Numbered from the stretch's first letter, positions 34,360 through 43,495 are shown. The stretch: 64,000 bases of DNA from Rheinheimera hassiensis (GCF_022436675.1 NZ_JAKUJZ010000002.1:390971-454970), one strand, 5' to 3'. Notes: generated from the letters alone by a model not told the origin. Numbers and translations are program-made.

Positions 34360-37300
34360 ATGGATACCAACAAGGGCTTGATATCCTGGTTTGCCCGCAA
34401 CAGTGTGGCCGCTAACCTGCTGATGGCGATTATACTGGTTGCCGGTGTCGCTTCTCTCTTTACCATTAAAAAACAGATATTTCCTGAGATCGTATTAGAG
34501 CAGGTTAATATTCGTGTGCCTTATCTTGGCGCAGCACCACAGGAAGTAGAAAGTGGTGTTATCGATAAAATTGAAGAGAGCCTGCGCGGTGTTAACGGCA
34601 TTAAGCGCATTCGGTCAACGGCAGTTGAAGGCCTGGCGACAGTGCGTGCTGAAATTGCCAATAACTACAACGTGCAAGAGGTTATGGATGAAATTAAAAC
34701 TCAGGTTTCTGCCATTTCATCGTTGCCGGAGCAAACCGAAAAGCCGGTAGTGTACCGGGTACGTTTTGAAAGCGATGTTATGTGGCTGTCGTTGTATGGT
34801 GATGCCACCGAGCGTACGTTAAAAGAGCTGTCTAAAGATATCCGCGATGAACTGCGCAAGCTACCGGGTGTCAGCAAAGTGGAAGTGGTGGGCGCGCGTG
34901 ACTATGAAGTGTCGATTGAACTGTCTGAATTAAAGCTAAAAGAATACGGTTTAACTTTTGATCAGGTTGTCAGCGCTATTCGTGGCAGCTCTGTCGATTT
35001 ACCCGGCGGAGCTATTAAATCTGACAGCGGCAATATATTGCTGCGCACCAAAGGCCAGGCTTACTTTTTACAAGATTTCGAAGATATTGTGCTGCTGACC
35101 TTTGCTGATGGTACGCGCTTATCGTTAAAAGACATTGCCACTATTAATGATGGTTTTATCGAACGGGAAGACTTATCTACCTTTGATGGTAAAAATTCAG
35201 TGTCTATCCGGGTTGGTGCCGTGGGGGATGACAACACGCTGAAAATTGCCGAACAGGTAAAGGCTTACGTTGAACGTAAGCAAACGCAATTGCCGTCTTC
35301 GGTGTCTATAGCGCATTGGGGCGATTCCAGTTACTACCTGCAAGGCCGGCTCGATTTGATGAGCAACAACCTGGTGATGGGCGCGTTTTTGGTGCTACTG
35401 GCACTTACCTTATTTTTGGAATTTCGCATCGCATTTTGGGTAATGGTGGGTATTCCGGTGTGCTTCCTTGGTGCCATGGCGATGTTGCCGCTACCGATGT
35501 TTAATGTGTCAATAAATATGATTAGCTTATTCGGCTTCATCCTGGTACTGGGTATAGTGGTCGACGATGCGATTATCATCGGTGAAAGTGCTTATAGTGA
35601 AATCGAAAAGCGCGGTAAATCAGTTGATTCAGTTATTGCCGGGGCGAAAAAAGTGGCCATGCCGGCAACCTTTGGGGTGTTAACTACGATAGCTGCTTTT
35701 GTGCCAATGCTGATGGTAGGTGGGGCTCAGGCGCCTATTTGGGGCTCTATTGCCTGGGTAGTGGTGCTGTGTCTGATTTTTTCACTGGTAGAATCTAAGT
35801 TAATTTTGCCATCGCATATTATCAATATGGATACCAAACCATGGGATCCGGATAAAAAAGGCATTTTTTACAGCAGCGGCCGTGCGTGCAGTAACGCACT
35901 AAAAGCCGTGCGAATGAAGGTGATGTCGGGCCTGAACCACTTTATAGGTAAATGGTATCAGCCCTTCGTTGAGCGCTGTATTCATTATCGTTATGTCACT
36001 ATGGCCGCTTTTATGGCGATGTTGATCCTGATGTTTGGTGTGCTTGGTGGTGGCTTTGTGCGCTGGGTGTTTTTCCCGGATATCCCCAGTGACTTTATCA
36101 ACGCTAATTTAACTATGCAGGAAGGCTCATCAAATCAGGCTACGGTCAATGCGTTACGCGAGGCAGAAGCCGCGCTGGTGCGGGCAAACGATAAACTTAA
36201 TGCAGAATTTAACGACAGCATTATCAAGCACCGTTTAGTGTTTTTAAACAATGATACCTCTGGCCAGTTGGTGGTTGAGCTGGAAAAAAGTGAAGGCCGC
36301 GAAATTGACGGGTTTGAAATTGCAAACCGCTGGCGCGCCGAAATGCCGGATATTCCAGGTGTAAAAGCGTTTAAAATTAATGCCTCTACCGCCGGTGGTG
36401 GCGGTGCCGATATCGCATTACAACTGCGCGGTACCAACCTGGATAACCTGAAGCTGGCTACCGAAGAGCTAAAAAGCCGTTTAGCGCAATACGCCGGTGT
36501 TTATGACATTGAGGATAATTTACTCGGCGGTAATGATGAAATTGTTCTGCAGTTAAAACCCGAAGCGCATTTATTGGGGTTAACTCTGGCTGATGTTGCA
36601 CGCCAGGTACGCTATGGCTTTTATGGTGCTGAAGCACAGCGGGTGCAGCGTGACGGCGAAGAAGTAAAAGTGATGGTGCGCTATCCGCGTACTGATCGCA
36701 GCTCTGTTGGCAGCCTGGAAAACATCCGTATTCGCACAGCTGATGGCGGTGAAGTGCCGTTTAATCAGGTAGCCAGCTACACCATGCAGCCCAGTTTTAG
36801 CGCTATCAACCGGGTAAATGGTGAGCGTGCGGTAACTATCACTGCGGCGGCTGATAAATCGACCATTGAACCTGGAAAAGTAGTAGGCGAAATGCGCAGC
36901 AAGGTTATCGCCGAGGTTACAGCTAAATATGAAGGCGTAACCGGCGAGCTTGACGGTGCCAGCCAGGATGAAATGGATGCTCAGGCTGATTTATTAAAAG
37001 CCGGGGTGTTCGCGCTGTTCTGTATTTATGCACTTATGGCCATACCGCTGAAATCTTACAGCCAGCCGCTGGTTATTATGAGTGTGATCCCGTTTGGTTT
37101 AGTCGGTGCGGTAGTAGGGCATATGGTGCTTGGCCTGAGTATGAGCATTATGTCTATCTTCGGTTTGGTGGCGCTTGCTGGGGTTGTAGTAAACGATTCG
37201 CTGGTCATGGTCGACTTTGTTAACCGTGCCCGCGAAGAGGGGTTATCGCTCCGCCAGGCTGTGTCGCAAGCCGGTGCGCAGCGTTTTCGGGCGATATTGC

Positions 37301-37869
37301 TCACCTCACTTACCACCTTTGTCGGCCTGGCACCGATAGTGCTGGAAAGGAGCTTACAGGCAAAAATTGTCGTGCCGATGGCCGTATCACTGGCGTTTGG
37401 TATTTTATTTGCTACCATTATTACCCTGCTATTAATACCGGCTCTGTATGTAATACTCGAGGATATTAAAGATAAGTTCCCTAAAGCTATCCGTTATTAC
37501 TTAGGTACTTTCGCCAAGGCTTATCAGTTTACAGGTCGTGCATTAAGGCGTGAATACTGGTCGTTTTGGGTAATACACTTGTTTTTTGCCTCACTGATTA
37601 TCGGTATCATTGATGCAGTTTTATTTATTGTCTTAGGCGATCTTTACCCCAAGCAAATTTTAAGTATTGCTTATGGTTTATTTAGCCTTCTACCCATGGT
37701 TTCATTAGTTGTTAGGCGGTTACATGATATAGGTTACAGTGGGCATCTAGCTTGGATATTGTTAATTCCTGTAGTTAACTTACTATTTATAATTGTGATC
37801 GGTTGTATTGGAACTAAGGCTGCTGGCGATAAGTATGGTGAGAATCCTAAGTTTCTTACTTACGCGTGA
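34360..37869 (+). CDS. RND efflux permease with a C-terminal DUF805 domain
   Basis: 1,169 aa, about 120 longer than a usual RND pump. Residues 1-1045 form a complete AcrB-type permease: NLLMAIILVAGVASL helix, porter-domain motifs (PGVSKVEVVGARDYEV), FGFILVLGIVVDDAIIIGE with the proton-relay Asp-Asp pair in TM4, and VALAGVVVNDSLVMVD and TFVGLAPIVLE in TM10-11. Residues ~1051-1169 are a DUF805 domain: FTGRALRREYWSFWV, VRRLHDIGYSGHLAWILLIP, and GDKYGENP at the end, with about four extra membrane helices. The DUF805 part (from ~37510) is visibly more AT-rich than the rest. The reading frame is continuous with no stop or slip site seen. Forms a pump with the upstream adaptor. Confidence 0.92.
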   Translation: MDTNKGLISWFARNSVAANLLMAIILVAGVASLFTIKKQIFPEIVLEQVNIRVPYLGAAPQEVESGVIDKIEESLRGVNGIKRIRSTAVEGLATVRAEIANNYNVQEVMDEIKTQVSAISSLPEQTEKPVVYRVRFESDVMWLSLYGDATERTLKELSKDIRDELRKLPGVSKVEVVGARDYEVSIELSELKLKEYGLTFDQVVSAIRGSSVDLPGGAIKSDSGNILLRTKGQAYFLQDFEDIVLLTFADGTRLSLKDIATINDGFIEREDLSTFDGKNSVSIRVGAVGDDNTLKIAEQVKAYVERKQTQLPSSVSIAHWGDSSYYLQGRLDLMSNNLVMGAFLVLLALTLFLEFRIAFWVMVGIPVCFLGAMAMLPLPMFNVSINMISLFGFILVLGIVVDDAIIIGESAYSEIEKRGKSVDSVIAGAKKVAMPATFGVLTTIAAFVPMLMVGGAQAPIWGSIAWVVVLCLIFSLVESKLILPSHIINMDTKPWDPDKKGIFYSSGRACSNALKAVRMKVMSGLNHFIGKWYQPFVERCIHYRYVTMAAFMAMLILMFGVLGGGFVRWVFFPDIPSDFINANLTMQEGSSNQATVNALREAEAALVRANDKLNAEFNDSIIKHRLVFLNNDTSGQLVVELEKSEGREIDGFEIANRWRAEMPDIPGVKAFKINASTAGGGGADIALQLRGTNLDNLKLATEELKSRLAQYAGVYDIEDNLLGGNDEIVLQLKPEAHLLGLTLADVARQVRYGFYGAEAQRVQRDGEEVKVMVRYPRTDRSSVGSLENIRIRTADGGEVPFNQVASYTMQPSFSAINRVNGERAVTITAAADKSTIEPGKVVGEMRSKVIAEVTAKYEGVTGELDGASQDEMDAQADLLKAGVFALFCIYALMAIPLKSYSQPLVIMSVIPFGLVGAVVGHMVLGLSMSIMSIFGLVALAGVVVNDSLVMVDFVNRAREEGLSLRQAVSQAGAQRFRAILLTSLTTFVGLAPIVLERSLQAKIVVPMAVSLAFGILFATIITLLLIPALYVILEDIKDKFPKAIRYYLGTFAKAYQFTGRALRREYWSFWVIHLFFASLIIGIIDAVLFIVLGDLYPKQILSIAYGLFSLLPMVSLVVRRLHDIGYSGHLAWILLIPVVNLLFIIVIGCIGTKAAGDKYGENPKFLTYA

Positions 37870-37888
37870 CAGATAGAAGTTTGAATGT

Positions 37889-37917
37889 AAAAGGCCACGC
37901 AATTGCGTGGCCTTTTT
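37889..37917. terminator. Bidirectional terminator between RND permease gene and asnB
   Basis: Self-complementary stem AAAAGGCCACGCAA/TTGCGTGGCCTTTT with T-run on the right and A-run on the left, between convergent genes. Confidence 0.9.
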
Positions 37918-37932
37918 ATATTTGCTTATCGC

Positions 37933-39597
37933 TTAATAAGCTTGAGTGTGCACATCGCGTACGGCACGGCCGGACGGATCGGTCATTTGCGCCATTTTTG
38001 CATCCCAGGCCAGTGCTTCGGGCGTGGAACAGGCAACAGACTTACCACCCGGTACACAGGCAATAGCGCCGGCATGCGGGAAGTGCTCTTCAAAGATCAC
38101 CCGGTAGTAATAAGCTTCTTTGCTGTCTGGCGTGTTCACCGGGAAGCGGAAGCTGGCGGTGGCCATTTGCTGATCAGTCACTTCTTTTTCGGCATGGGCT
38201 TTTAAGCTGTCAATCCAGCTGTAGCCAACACCGTCAGAAAACTGCTCTTTCTGGCGCCATAAAATTTCATTTGGCAGCAGGCCATCAAATGCCTGACGCA
38301 GAATATGTTTTTCCATTTTGCCGCCACCACACATTTTTTGTTGTGGGTTTAAACGCATGGCTACATCCATAAAGTCTTTGTCAAGAAACGGCACCCGTGC
38401 TTCAATACCCCAGGCCGACATGGCTTTGTTAGCACGGTTGCAGTCAAACATATGCAGCCGGTCCAGTTTACGTAAGGTTTCTTCATGAAACTCTTTGGCA
38501 TTGGGGGCTTTATGGAAATACAAATAGCCGCCAAATAGCTCATCTGAACCTTCACCCGACAACACCATTTTAATACCGGTGGCTTTAATTTTGCGCGCCA
38601 TCAAATACATCGGCGTTGAGGCACGAATGGTGGTGACATCATAGGTTTCAAGGAAGTACACCACATCACGTAGCGCGTCTAAGCCTTCTTGAACAGTAAA
38701 GTGCACTGTGTGATGCACAGTACCGATAGCATCAGCCACTTTTTGCGCGGCTATTAAATCCGGCGAACCAGCCAGGCCCACTGCAAAAGAGTGCAAGCGT
38801 GGCCACCATGCTTCAGATTCGTCGTTATCTTCAACGCGGCGTTTGGCAAATTGCTGGGCAATGGCCGAAATAAGCGACGAATCCAGCCCGCCGGACAGTA
38901 ACACGCCATAAGGCACGTCAGACATTAAGTGGCTTTTTACGCTGTGCTCCAGCGCAGCTTTTAGCTCAGTTAAACTGGCAGGGTTATCTTTTACTGCATC
39001 ATAGCTTTGCCAGTCACGCTGATAGTATTTGCGCAGCTCGCCAATTTTACTGTCAAAGTAATGGCCCGGCGGAAACTCTTTAATTTGCTTACATACCGGC
39101 ACCAGTGCTTTTAGCTCAGACGCAACAAACAGCTGGCCGTGCTCGTCGTAACCGTAGTACAGCGGAATAATACCAATGTGATCACGGGCAATCAGGTAAC
39201 GGTTTTGCTCGGCATCATACAAAATAAAGGCAAACATGCCTTGCAGCTGATCAATAAAATCGCTGCCGTGTTCCAGGTATAACGGTAATATTACTTCACA
39301 GTCTGACTTGGTTTTGAATGGATAAGGGCTTGCCAGCTCTTTTTCGAGCTGCTTATGATTGTAGATCTCACCATTCACTGCCAGAATGTGATTTCGATTA
39401 TCATTAATCAGGGGCTGGGCGCCATTTTCAGTATCTACAATCGCCAGGCGCTCGTGCACTAAAATGGCATTGTCGTTATTCCACACGCCAGACCAGTCTG
39501 GCCCGCGGTGACGTAATAACTTGGATAACTGCAGCGCCTGCTGGCGCAAGGCTTTAACATCAGTTTTGATGTCAAGCACCCCGAATATCGAACACAT
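37933..39597 (-). CDS. asnB: Asparagine synthetase B (glutamine-hydrolysing)
   Basis: 554 aa, same as E. coli AsnB. Makes Asn from Asp, Gln and ATP. The N-terminal nucleophile Cys2 follows the initiator Met (MCSIFGVLDI); glutamine site residues appear in LRHRGPDWSGVW and AVNGEIYNHKQLE. The synthetase half has the ATP-pyrophosphatase loop LSGGLDSSLISAIA and EGSDELFGGYLYF. GAGGTT sits just before the ATG. Stands alone, divergent from the DUF3025 gene. Confidence 0.97.
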   Translation of the reverse strand: MCSIFGVLDIKTDVKALRQQALQLSKLLRHRGPDWSGVWNNDNAILVHERLAIVDTENGAQPLINDNRNHILAVNGEIYNHKQLEKELASPYPFKTKSDCEVILPLYLEHGSDFIDQLQGMFAFILYDAEQNRYLIARDHIGIIPLYYGYDEHGQLFVASELKALVPVCKQIKEFPPGHYFDSKIGELRKYYQRDWQSYDAVKDNPASLTELKAALEHSVKSHLMSDVPYGVLLSGGLDSSLISAIAQQFAKRRVEDNDESEAWWPRLHSFAVGLAGSPDLIAAQKVADAIGTVHHTVHFTVQEGLDALRDVVYFLETYDVTTIRASTPMYLMARKIKATGIKMVLSGEGSDELFGGYLYFHKAPNAKEFHEETLRKLDRLHMFDCNRANKAMSAWGIEARVPFLDKDFMDVAMRLNPQQKMCGGGKMEKHILRQAFDGLLPNEILWRQKEQFSDGVGYSWIDSLKAHAEKEVTDQQMATASFRFPVNTPDSKEAYYYRVIFEEHFPHAGAIACVPGGKSVACSTPEALAWDAKMAQMTDPSGRAVRDVHTQAY

Positions 39598-39666
39598 GAT
39601 AACCTCTATTAATTAATTTTGTGTAAACACATTTTGTACCCTATAGATTTCAACTTACACGTAGGC

Positions 39667-39758
39667 GGCAAGACAATTCATCCCTTGAGCTTAGTTAAAC
39701 TAAGTGATAGGGGGCATTGTCGCAGCCAACACCCGTGTATGTTGAAAGATGACGGGTG
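39667..39758. other. Intergenic element with nested inverted repeats
   Basis: The 295-bp gap between asnB and the DUF3025 gene holds no credible gene but has two hairpins. The first (39667-39727) is nested: GGC/GCC outside, GACAAT/ATTGTC, CCCT/AGGG, and an inner perfect CTTAGTT-A-AACTAAG. The second pairs CACCCGT (39730) with ACGGGTG (39752). It could be a 5'-leader structure of asnB, an operator region, or a REP/MITE-like element; the sequence alone does not decide. Confidence 0.4.
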
Positions 39759-39892
39759 GTTTTGGCAGTATGTACGTCTAAACGCACCCGTTGAATGTGC
39801 CACGCCATGCTAAAATTGCAAGCGCTTTTTCGCGCTTTTCGTAAGTAATTGATGCTGATGGTTTTCAGCGACAGCAACAAACAAGACGGCTT

Positions 39893-40720
39893 ATGCAAAA
39901 AACAGAAGTAAAAACCCGCTTTACGCCACCGGCAGACTGGAACACCGCGTTGCTGCTTGGCAACCCGATATTTGCTGATTTATGTCAGCGTTTCCGCTTT
40001 GATCAGCTAACAGATTACCCTGATATTGGCTGGCTTAATCAGTGCTTACCGCACTCTGGTGTGAGCTTTGTTGATAATGACACGCTTAGCGCCGATGGCC
40101 GCTACTATGAAGAATATATTTATGCCACGCAGTGTATACCTACCCGCAAGGACAACTGGCACGACTTTTTTGGTGCGCTGATCTGGTGTTTATACCCAAA
40201 AACTAAAGCGCTGTTAAATCAGCTGCATATGGCAGAAATTGCTCAGCACGGCCTGAAACAGCGCAGTAAGCTACGGAATAAACTAACGCTGTTCGATGAA
40301 TGCGGCGTAGTGGTTTGCCTTGAACCTGATGCATTTGAGCATGCTGAACTGCTGCGCCAGCATCAGTGGCAGCAAAGCTTTGTAACAAAACGCAGTGACT
40401 GGTGGCAAGGCATACGGCCAATGATTTTTGGCCATGCCATGTACGAAATGGCAACGGCGCCTTTTATTGGTTTAACGGCTAAAGCGTTATTTGTTAATGT
40501 GCCTGATGGTTTTAGCCAATGGCCTTTAACCGCAGCGTATCAGTATTTAGATAACCAACTGCTTTTGCAGATAAAAAACGACGTGTTGTTAAGCTCGGAG
40601 CAATTAACACCATTACCGCTGCTAGGGGTACCTGGGTGGTATGCGGCTAGCCACCAGCCGCAGTTTTATGCTAATCAGGATTATTTTCGCCCCAGGCGTA
40701 ATAAACCGATGTTAACTTAA
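39893..40720 (+). CDS. DUF3025 domain-containing protein
   Basis: 275 aa, soluble. Family blocks: DWNTALLLGNPIF at the start, YYEEYIYATQCIPTRKDNWHDFFGALIWCLYPKTKALLNQLH, DECGVVVC, and the C-terminal LTPLPLLGVPGWYAA followed by YFRPRR. Function unknown; the fold is common in beta- and gammaproteobacteria. A second, decayed copy of its last ~61 codons lies at 43310-43495, beyond the three-gene islet that follows. Confidence 0.88.
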   Translation: MQKTEVKTRFTPPADWNTALLLGNPIFADLCQRFRFDQLTDYPDIGWLNQCLPHSGVSFVDNDTLSADGRYYEEYIYATQCIPTRKDNWHDFFGALIWCLYPKTKALLNQLHMAEIAQHGLKQRSKLRNKLTLFDECGVVVCLEPDAFEHAELLRQHQWQQSFVTKRSDWWQGIRPMIFGHAMYEMATAPFIGLTAKALFVNVPDGFSQWPLTAAYQYLDNQLLLQIKNDVLLSSEQLTPLPLLGVPGWYAASHQPQFYANQDYFRPRRNKPMLT

Positions 40721-40746
40721 CACCAGTTATGTCTGGGGCAACTGCT

Positions 40747-41220
40747 CTATTTGGCTGCTTTTAGAGTGCCGCTCCATGATTTACTGATAACCCGCCACTG
40801 GCCGTCGATTTTGGTCATGGCCAGATAATCTATTCCTAGCCATTGTGGGTAATCCAGCATCACTTTCACCACAGCGCCGGTGTCAGTGATATCCAAAATT
40901 TGATACTGACGGTGGCGCTGATCTTCATCTGGGGCAGGTTGAAAACCTTTAGCCCATTCCTCACCGGAGACACTGACAACTTTTTGTTGCTTGCCAGAGT
41001 AGCCGACTACTACTGTGTCTTTTAGGATCACCCGAAAGGCGGTTGGTGCACTGCCTTGTTCAAAAGCTTGCATCATGGTTTGCATGGCGCTGTCGATGGC
41101 TGCATATTCGGCATGTTGTTGCACAGAAACTTGTGCACTGACATTCGTGTTTGCAACGGCAGACACACTCCAGCCAAAGCTCAGGCAAGTTACAATTAAA
41201 GTTTTTGCAAATGTGTTCAT
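40747..41220 (-). CDS. Exported NTF2/SnoaL-like protein
   Basis: 157 aa with a clean signal peptide (residues 1-23, cut near VANA/NT). The mature part resembles the NTF2-like/DUF4440 cone fold: AIDSAMQTMMQAFEQG, VILKDTVVVGYSG, VVKVMLDYPQWLGIDYLAMTKIDGQWRVISKSWSG. These folds act as small-molecule binders or enzymes; no catalytic residue can be assigned. It is 32 bases downstream of the DJ-1-like gene on the same strand and likely cotranscribed with it. Confidence 0.78.
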   Translation of the reverse strand: MNTFAKTLIVTCLSFGWSVSAVANTNVSAQVSVQQHAEYAAIDSAMQTMMQAFEQGSAPTAFRVILKDTVVVGYSGKQQKVVSVSGEEWAKGFQPAPDEDQRHRQYQILDITDTGAVVKVMLDYPQWLGIDYLAMTKIDGQWRVISKSWSGTLKAAK

Positions 41221-41252
41221 AAAACGGTTTTCCTTTTAGATGAAATAAACGA

Positions 41253-42056
41253 TTAAGGTTGGGTAACGGTTGGCTTCTGCTTTTGCAGAATGTTTACAAC
41301 GGCGCTGGCAACTAAAGGTGCAGACGGATAGTTCTGGCCAGTGACTAAACGGCCATCCACTTCGATATAGGGTTTTTCCGGATCCGGCGCTTTAAACAAG
41401 CCACCATGCTCTTCAATGGTCTGGCGCATTAGAAACGGCAAGTGCTTAAAATAAGCGGCTGACTGGTCTTCATAGTCTTCCGGGTAGCCAGTGACACGTT
41501 TACCTGCCAGTAAATACTGGCCGTTGCTGAGTTTGAGACGGACAATACCTGCAGTGCCATGGCATACAGCCGAAATCACGCCACCATTTTTCTCATAAAT
41601 ATGCCGGGAGATGTCTTGCAGCCGGACGTCATCCACCACCTGATACATGGCGTTACTACCCCCGACGTAATACACAGCCTGGTAACGACTGGCATCAATC
41701 TCGTCCGGTGTATGAGTTTGGGTCAGACCCGCCATAATGCGCTGATCTTTCAATCGTTCGATTAAGCGTGGACCCAGCACGGTCGGGTCTATCGGCACTG
41801 CGCCGCCGGTAGGGGACACAAAGTCGATGGTATAACCTGCGTTATGGAAGGTATCCCAGGCATTCACCACTTCGCCAAAGCTGATGCTGGCAGGCACAGT
41901 GGAGTTACCGTGGAATTTACTGCTGGACAACACAAACAACACATGACCAGCTGGGATTGCTACTGTGTCGGTTTGGGCGTTGCTGGCTTGCACTGACGTT
42001 ATAAAGCCACTAAACAGCAAGCACAGCAGCAGGTGATAACATTTTTTCCAAATCAT
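41253..42056 (-). CDS. Exported DJ-1/PfpI (type 1 glutamine amidotransferase-like) protein
   Basis: About 267 aa from the ATG at 42056, where GGAG lies 9 bases upstream and a signal peptide (CYHLLLCLLFSGFITSVQAS) starts. Mature protein: VLFVLSSSKFHG, FVSPTGGAVPIDP, YYVGGSNAMYQV, then the nucleophile elbow GGVISAVCHGTAGIV with Cys and the adjacent His, and VTGYPEDYED. This matches the Hsp31/DJ-1 branch linked to glyoxalase III or deglycase-type activity, but here exported. Activity is inference. Pairs with the NTF2-like gene; the AraC regulator gene is upstream on the same strand. Confidence 0.85.
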   Translation of the reverse strand: MIWKKCYHLLLCLLFSGFITSVQASNAQTDTVAIPAGHVLFVLSSSKFHGNSTVPASISFGEVVNAWDTFHNAGYTIDFVSPTGGAVPIDPTVLGPRLIERLKDQRIMAGLTQTHTPDEIDASRYQAVYYVGGSNAMYQVVDDVRLQDISRHIYEKNGGVISAVCHGTAGIVRLKLSNGQYLLAGKRVTGYPEDYEDQSAAYFKHLPFLMRQTIEEHGGLFKAPDPEKPYIEVDGRLVTGQNYPSAPLVASAVVNILQKQKPTVTQP

Positions 42057-42108
42057 AGTGAAAAGCTCCGTATCAGTTAAAGGAGCATTCACCTTAAGCG
42101 AAAATGAT

Positions 42109-43170
42109 TTAAATCAAAGTCTTGTTAGCTGTTCCCGCACTACTGAAACCTGTTTCCGTAGTGTTCGAACGCTCGCGGAACAAGGCAGGTGTACAACCAT
42201 TGGCCTTTTTAAAGGCAGCGTAGAAGGTCGACATCGACTGAAAACCAGCAGCCTCAGCAATAGCCTCCAGCGTTTGAGCAGGTTGCTGCAGCAACAGGCG
42301 TTGGGTTTCGACCACCCGCAATTGTGCAACATAGTGTTTAAACGGCGTGCCGTTATTGTCATTTAGCAACTGCGACAAGCGGGCCTGAGGAATGCCCAAA
42401 CGCCGCGACACCCGGGCAAGCGTCAGGCTTGGGTCAAGATACAGCCGTTCACCTGACATTAAATTAGCCAGCTGCTGCAACTCAGCGGCCGCTTCAGCTG
42501 CGGGAATTCGCCTGTCCTGATAAGGTTCAACCGGCGCCTGACCTTGCCGCAAGCCCCAGGCGACGGCCCCACAAAGGTAAAGCACAAAGGAAAACGACAA
42601 AGCCCCAACAATATAAGAGGTAAAACCTGAGGTTAAATACGCCAGCCAGATCAGCCAAAGCCCGGCGGTGACACCAAGCAGCAACAGCCTGGCGCTGCCT
42701 GCGGGCAAACGATGGCGCTGCTGCACCAGCAAAGCCGTGCTTATCAGCAGATAAATGAGCCAGAGCCAATTGCCAGTGCTGACAATAGCGCTATGCCAGA
42801 GTGAGGCATAGTCAGCATAAGGAAAAAACAGATTCAGACTAACGGCCACTATGGTCAGCAGGCTGCCATGCACCAGCTCAAAGCGCCCCCATTCGCCGGA
42901 GGTACAGAGGTTGGTGCGGGTGAAAAAATACAACGAAGGGCCAATCAACAAACAAGCGGTCAAACCGGCCTGCATCACCGAAGCCGGTGTATCGGGCAGG
43001 AAATAAAAGGCTACTGATTTACCGGTGCGCACGCTGACCATTAAAATCAGCACGGCAAGAGCGCGTTGTGCCACAGATGCTTTACCGGCAAACCAGAGAT
43101 ACAGCGCCAACGCCAGGCCATTAAATGCACCAAGCGCAGAGAAAAAAAACAACAGGTGTTCGCTTAACAT
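42109..43170 (-). CDS. AraC-family regulator with membrane-spanning N-terminus
   Basis: 353 aa. Residues 1-210 form about seven membrane helices (LLFFFSALGAFNGLALALYLWF, LLTIVAVSLNLFF, LLLLGVTAGLWLIWLAYL and others); a helix-turn-helix pair of the AraC/XylS type follows at ~245-340, with LARVSRRLGIPQARLSQLL as the first and TLEAIAEAAGFQSMSTFYAAFKK as the second, better-conserved HTH. Such proteins read a membrane or periplasmic signal and bind DNA directly. Its location 52 bases upstream of the exported DJ-1-like and NTF2-like genes suggests it controls them. Confidence 0.85.
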   Translation of the reverse strand: MLSEHLLFFFSALGAFNGLALALYLWFAGKASVAQRALAVLILMVSVRTGKSVAFYFLPDTPASVMQAGLTACLLIGPSLYFFTRTNLCTSGEWGRFELVHGSLLTIVAVSLNLFFPYADYASLWHSAIVSTGNWLWLIYLLISTALLVQQRHRLPAGSARLLLLGVTAGLWLIWLAYLTSGFTSYIVGALSFSFVLYLCGAVAWGLRQGQAPVEPYQDRRIPAAEAAAELQQLANLMSGERLYLDPSLTLARVSRRLGIPQARLSQLLNDNNGTPFKHYVAQLRVVETQRLLLQQPAQTLEAIAEAAGFQSMSTFYAAFKKANGCTPALFRERSNTTETGFSSAGTANKTLI

Positions 43171-43309
43171 TTAGTCCACTCCGCGGGGCAACACTTCGCT
43201 GCCGAATCATCCTGTGATTCGGGTTAATCTGCAATGGGTTTTTACCACTAACAAACAGGGCCTGGTTTAATATGATGACTCGCCATTTCGTGGCGGAGAT
43301 CTGTGCGCT

Positions 43310-43495
43310 TTAACAGCTGCTTACAGTTTTGTTGATGCTAAATTGCACGAACAAATTGCTAACGAGGCAGTACTTCTTGATAATCAACAGCTAACGCCTT
43401 TGCCATTACTGGGCGTACCGCGCTGGTATAACGACAATGAAACAGCGGGGTTTTACCACAATACTGACTATTTCCGGCCAAAGCGACAGCGCTAA
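43310..43495 (+). pseudogene. DUF3025 gene remnant (last ~61 codons)
   Basis: A frame ending at the TAA at 43493 encodes LTAAYSFVDAKLHEQI..., then LTPLPLLGVPRWYND and FYHNTDYFRPKRQR. This is clearly homologous to the C-terminus of the intact DUF3025 protein (39893-40720), which reads LTAAYQYLDNQLLLQI, LTPLPLLGVPGWYAA and FYANQDYFRPRRNK. Upstream of 43310 no further similarity and no start codon or ribosome site are seen, so it is a 3' fragment. It is diverged from the intact gene, so it is not a recent tandem copy. It is 23 bases upstream of natA. Confidence 0.85.

Noticed and set aside
39619..39813. 64-codon open frame in the asnB/DUF3025 gap
   Set aside because: It runs through the nested inverted repeats, and its composition (many Cys, His, Pro) is not protein-like.
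43204..43220. Small inverted repeat GAATCA/TGATTC before the DUF3025 remnant
   Set aside because: Only six base pairs, no T-run, too short to call a terminator or operator.
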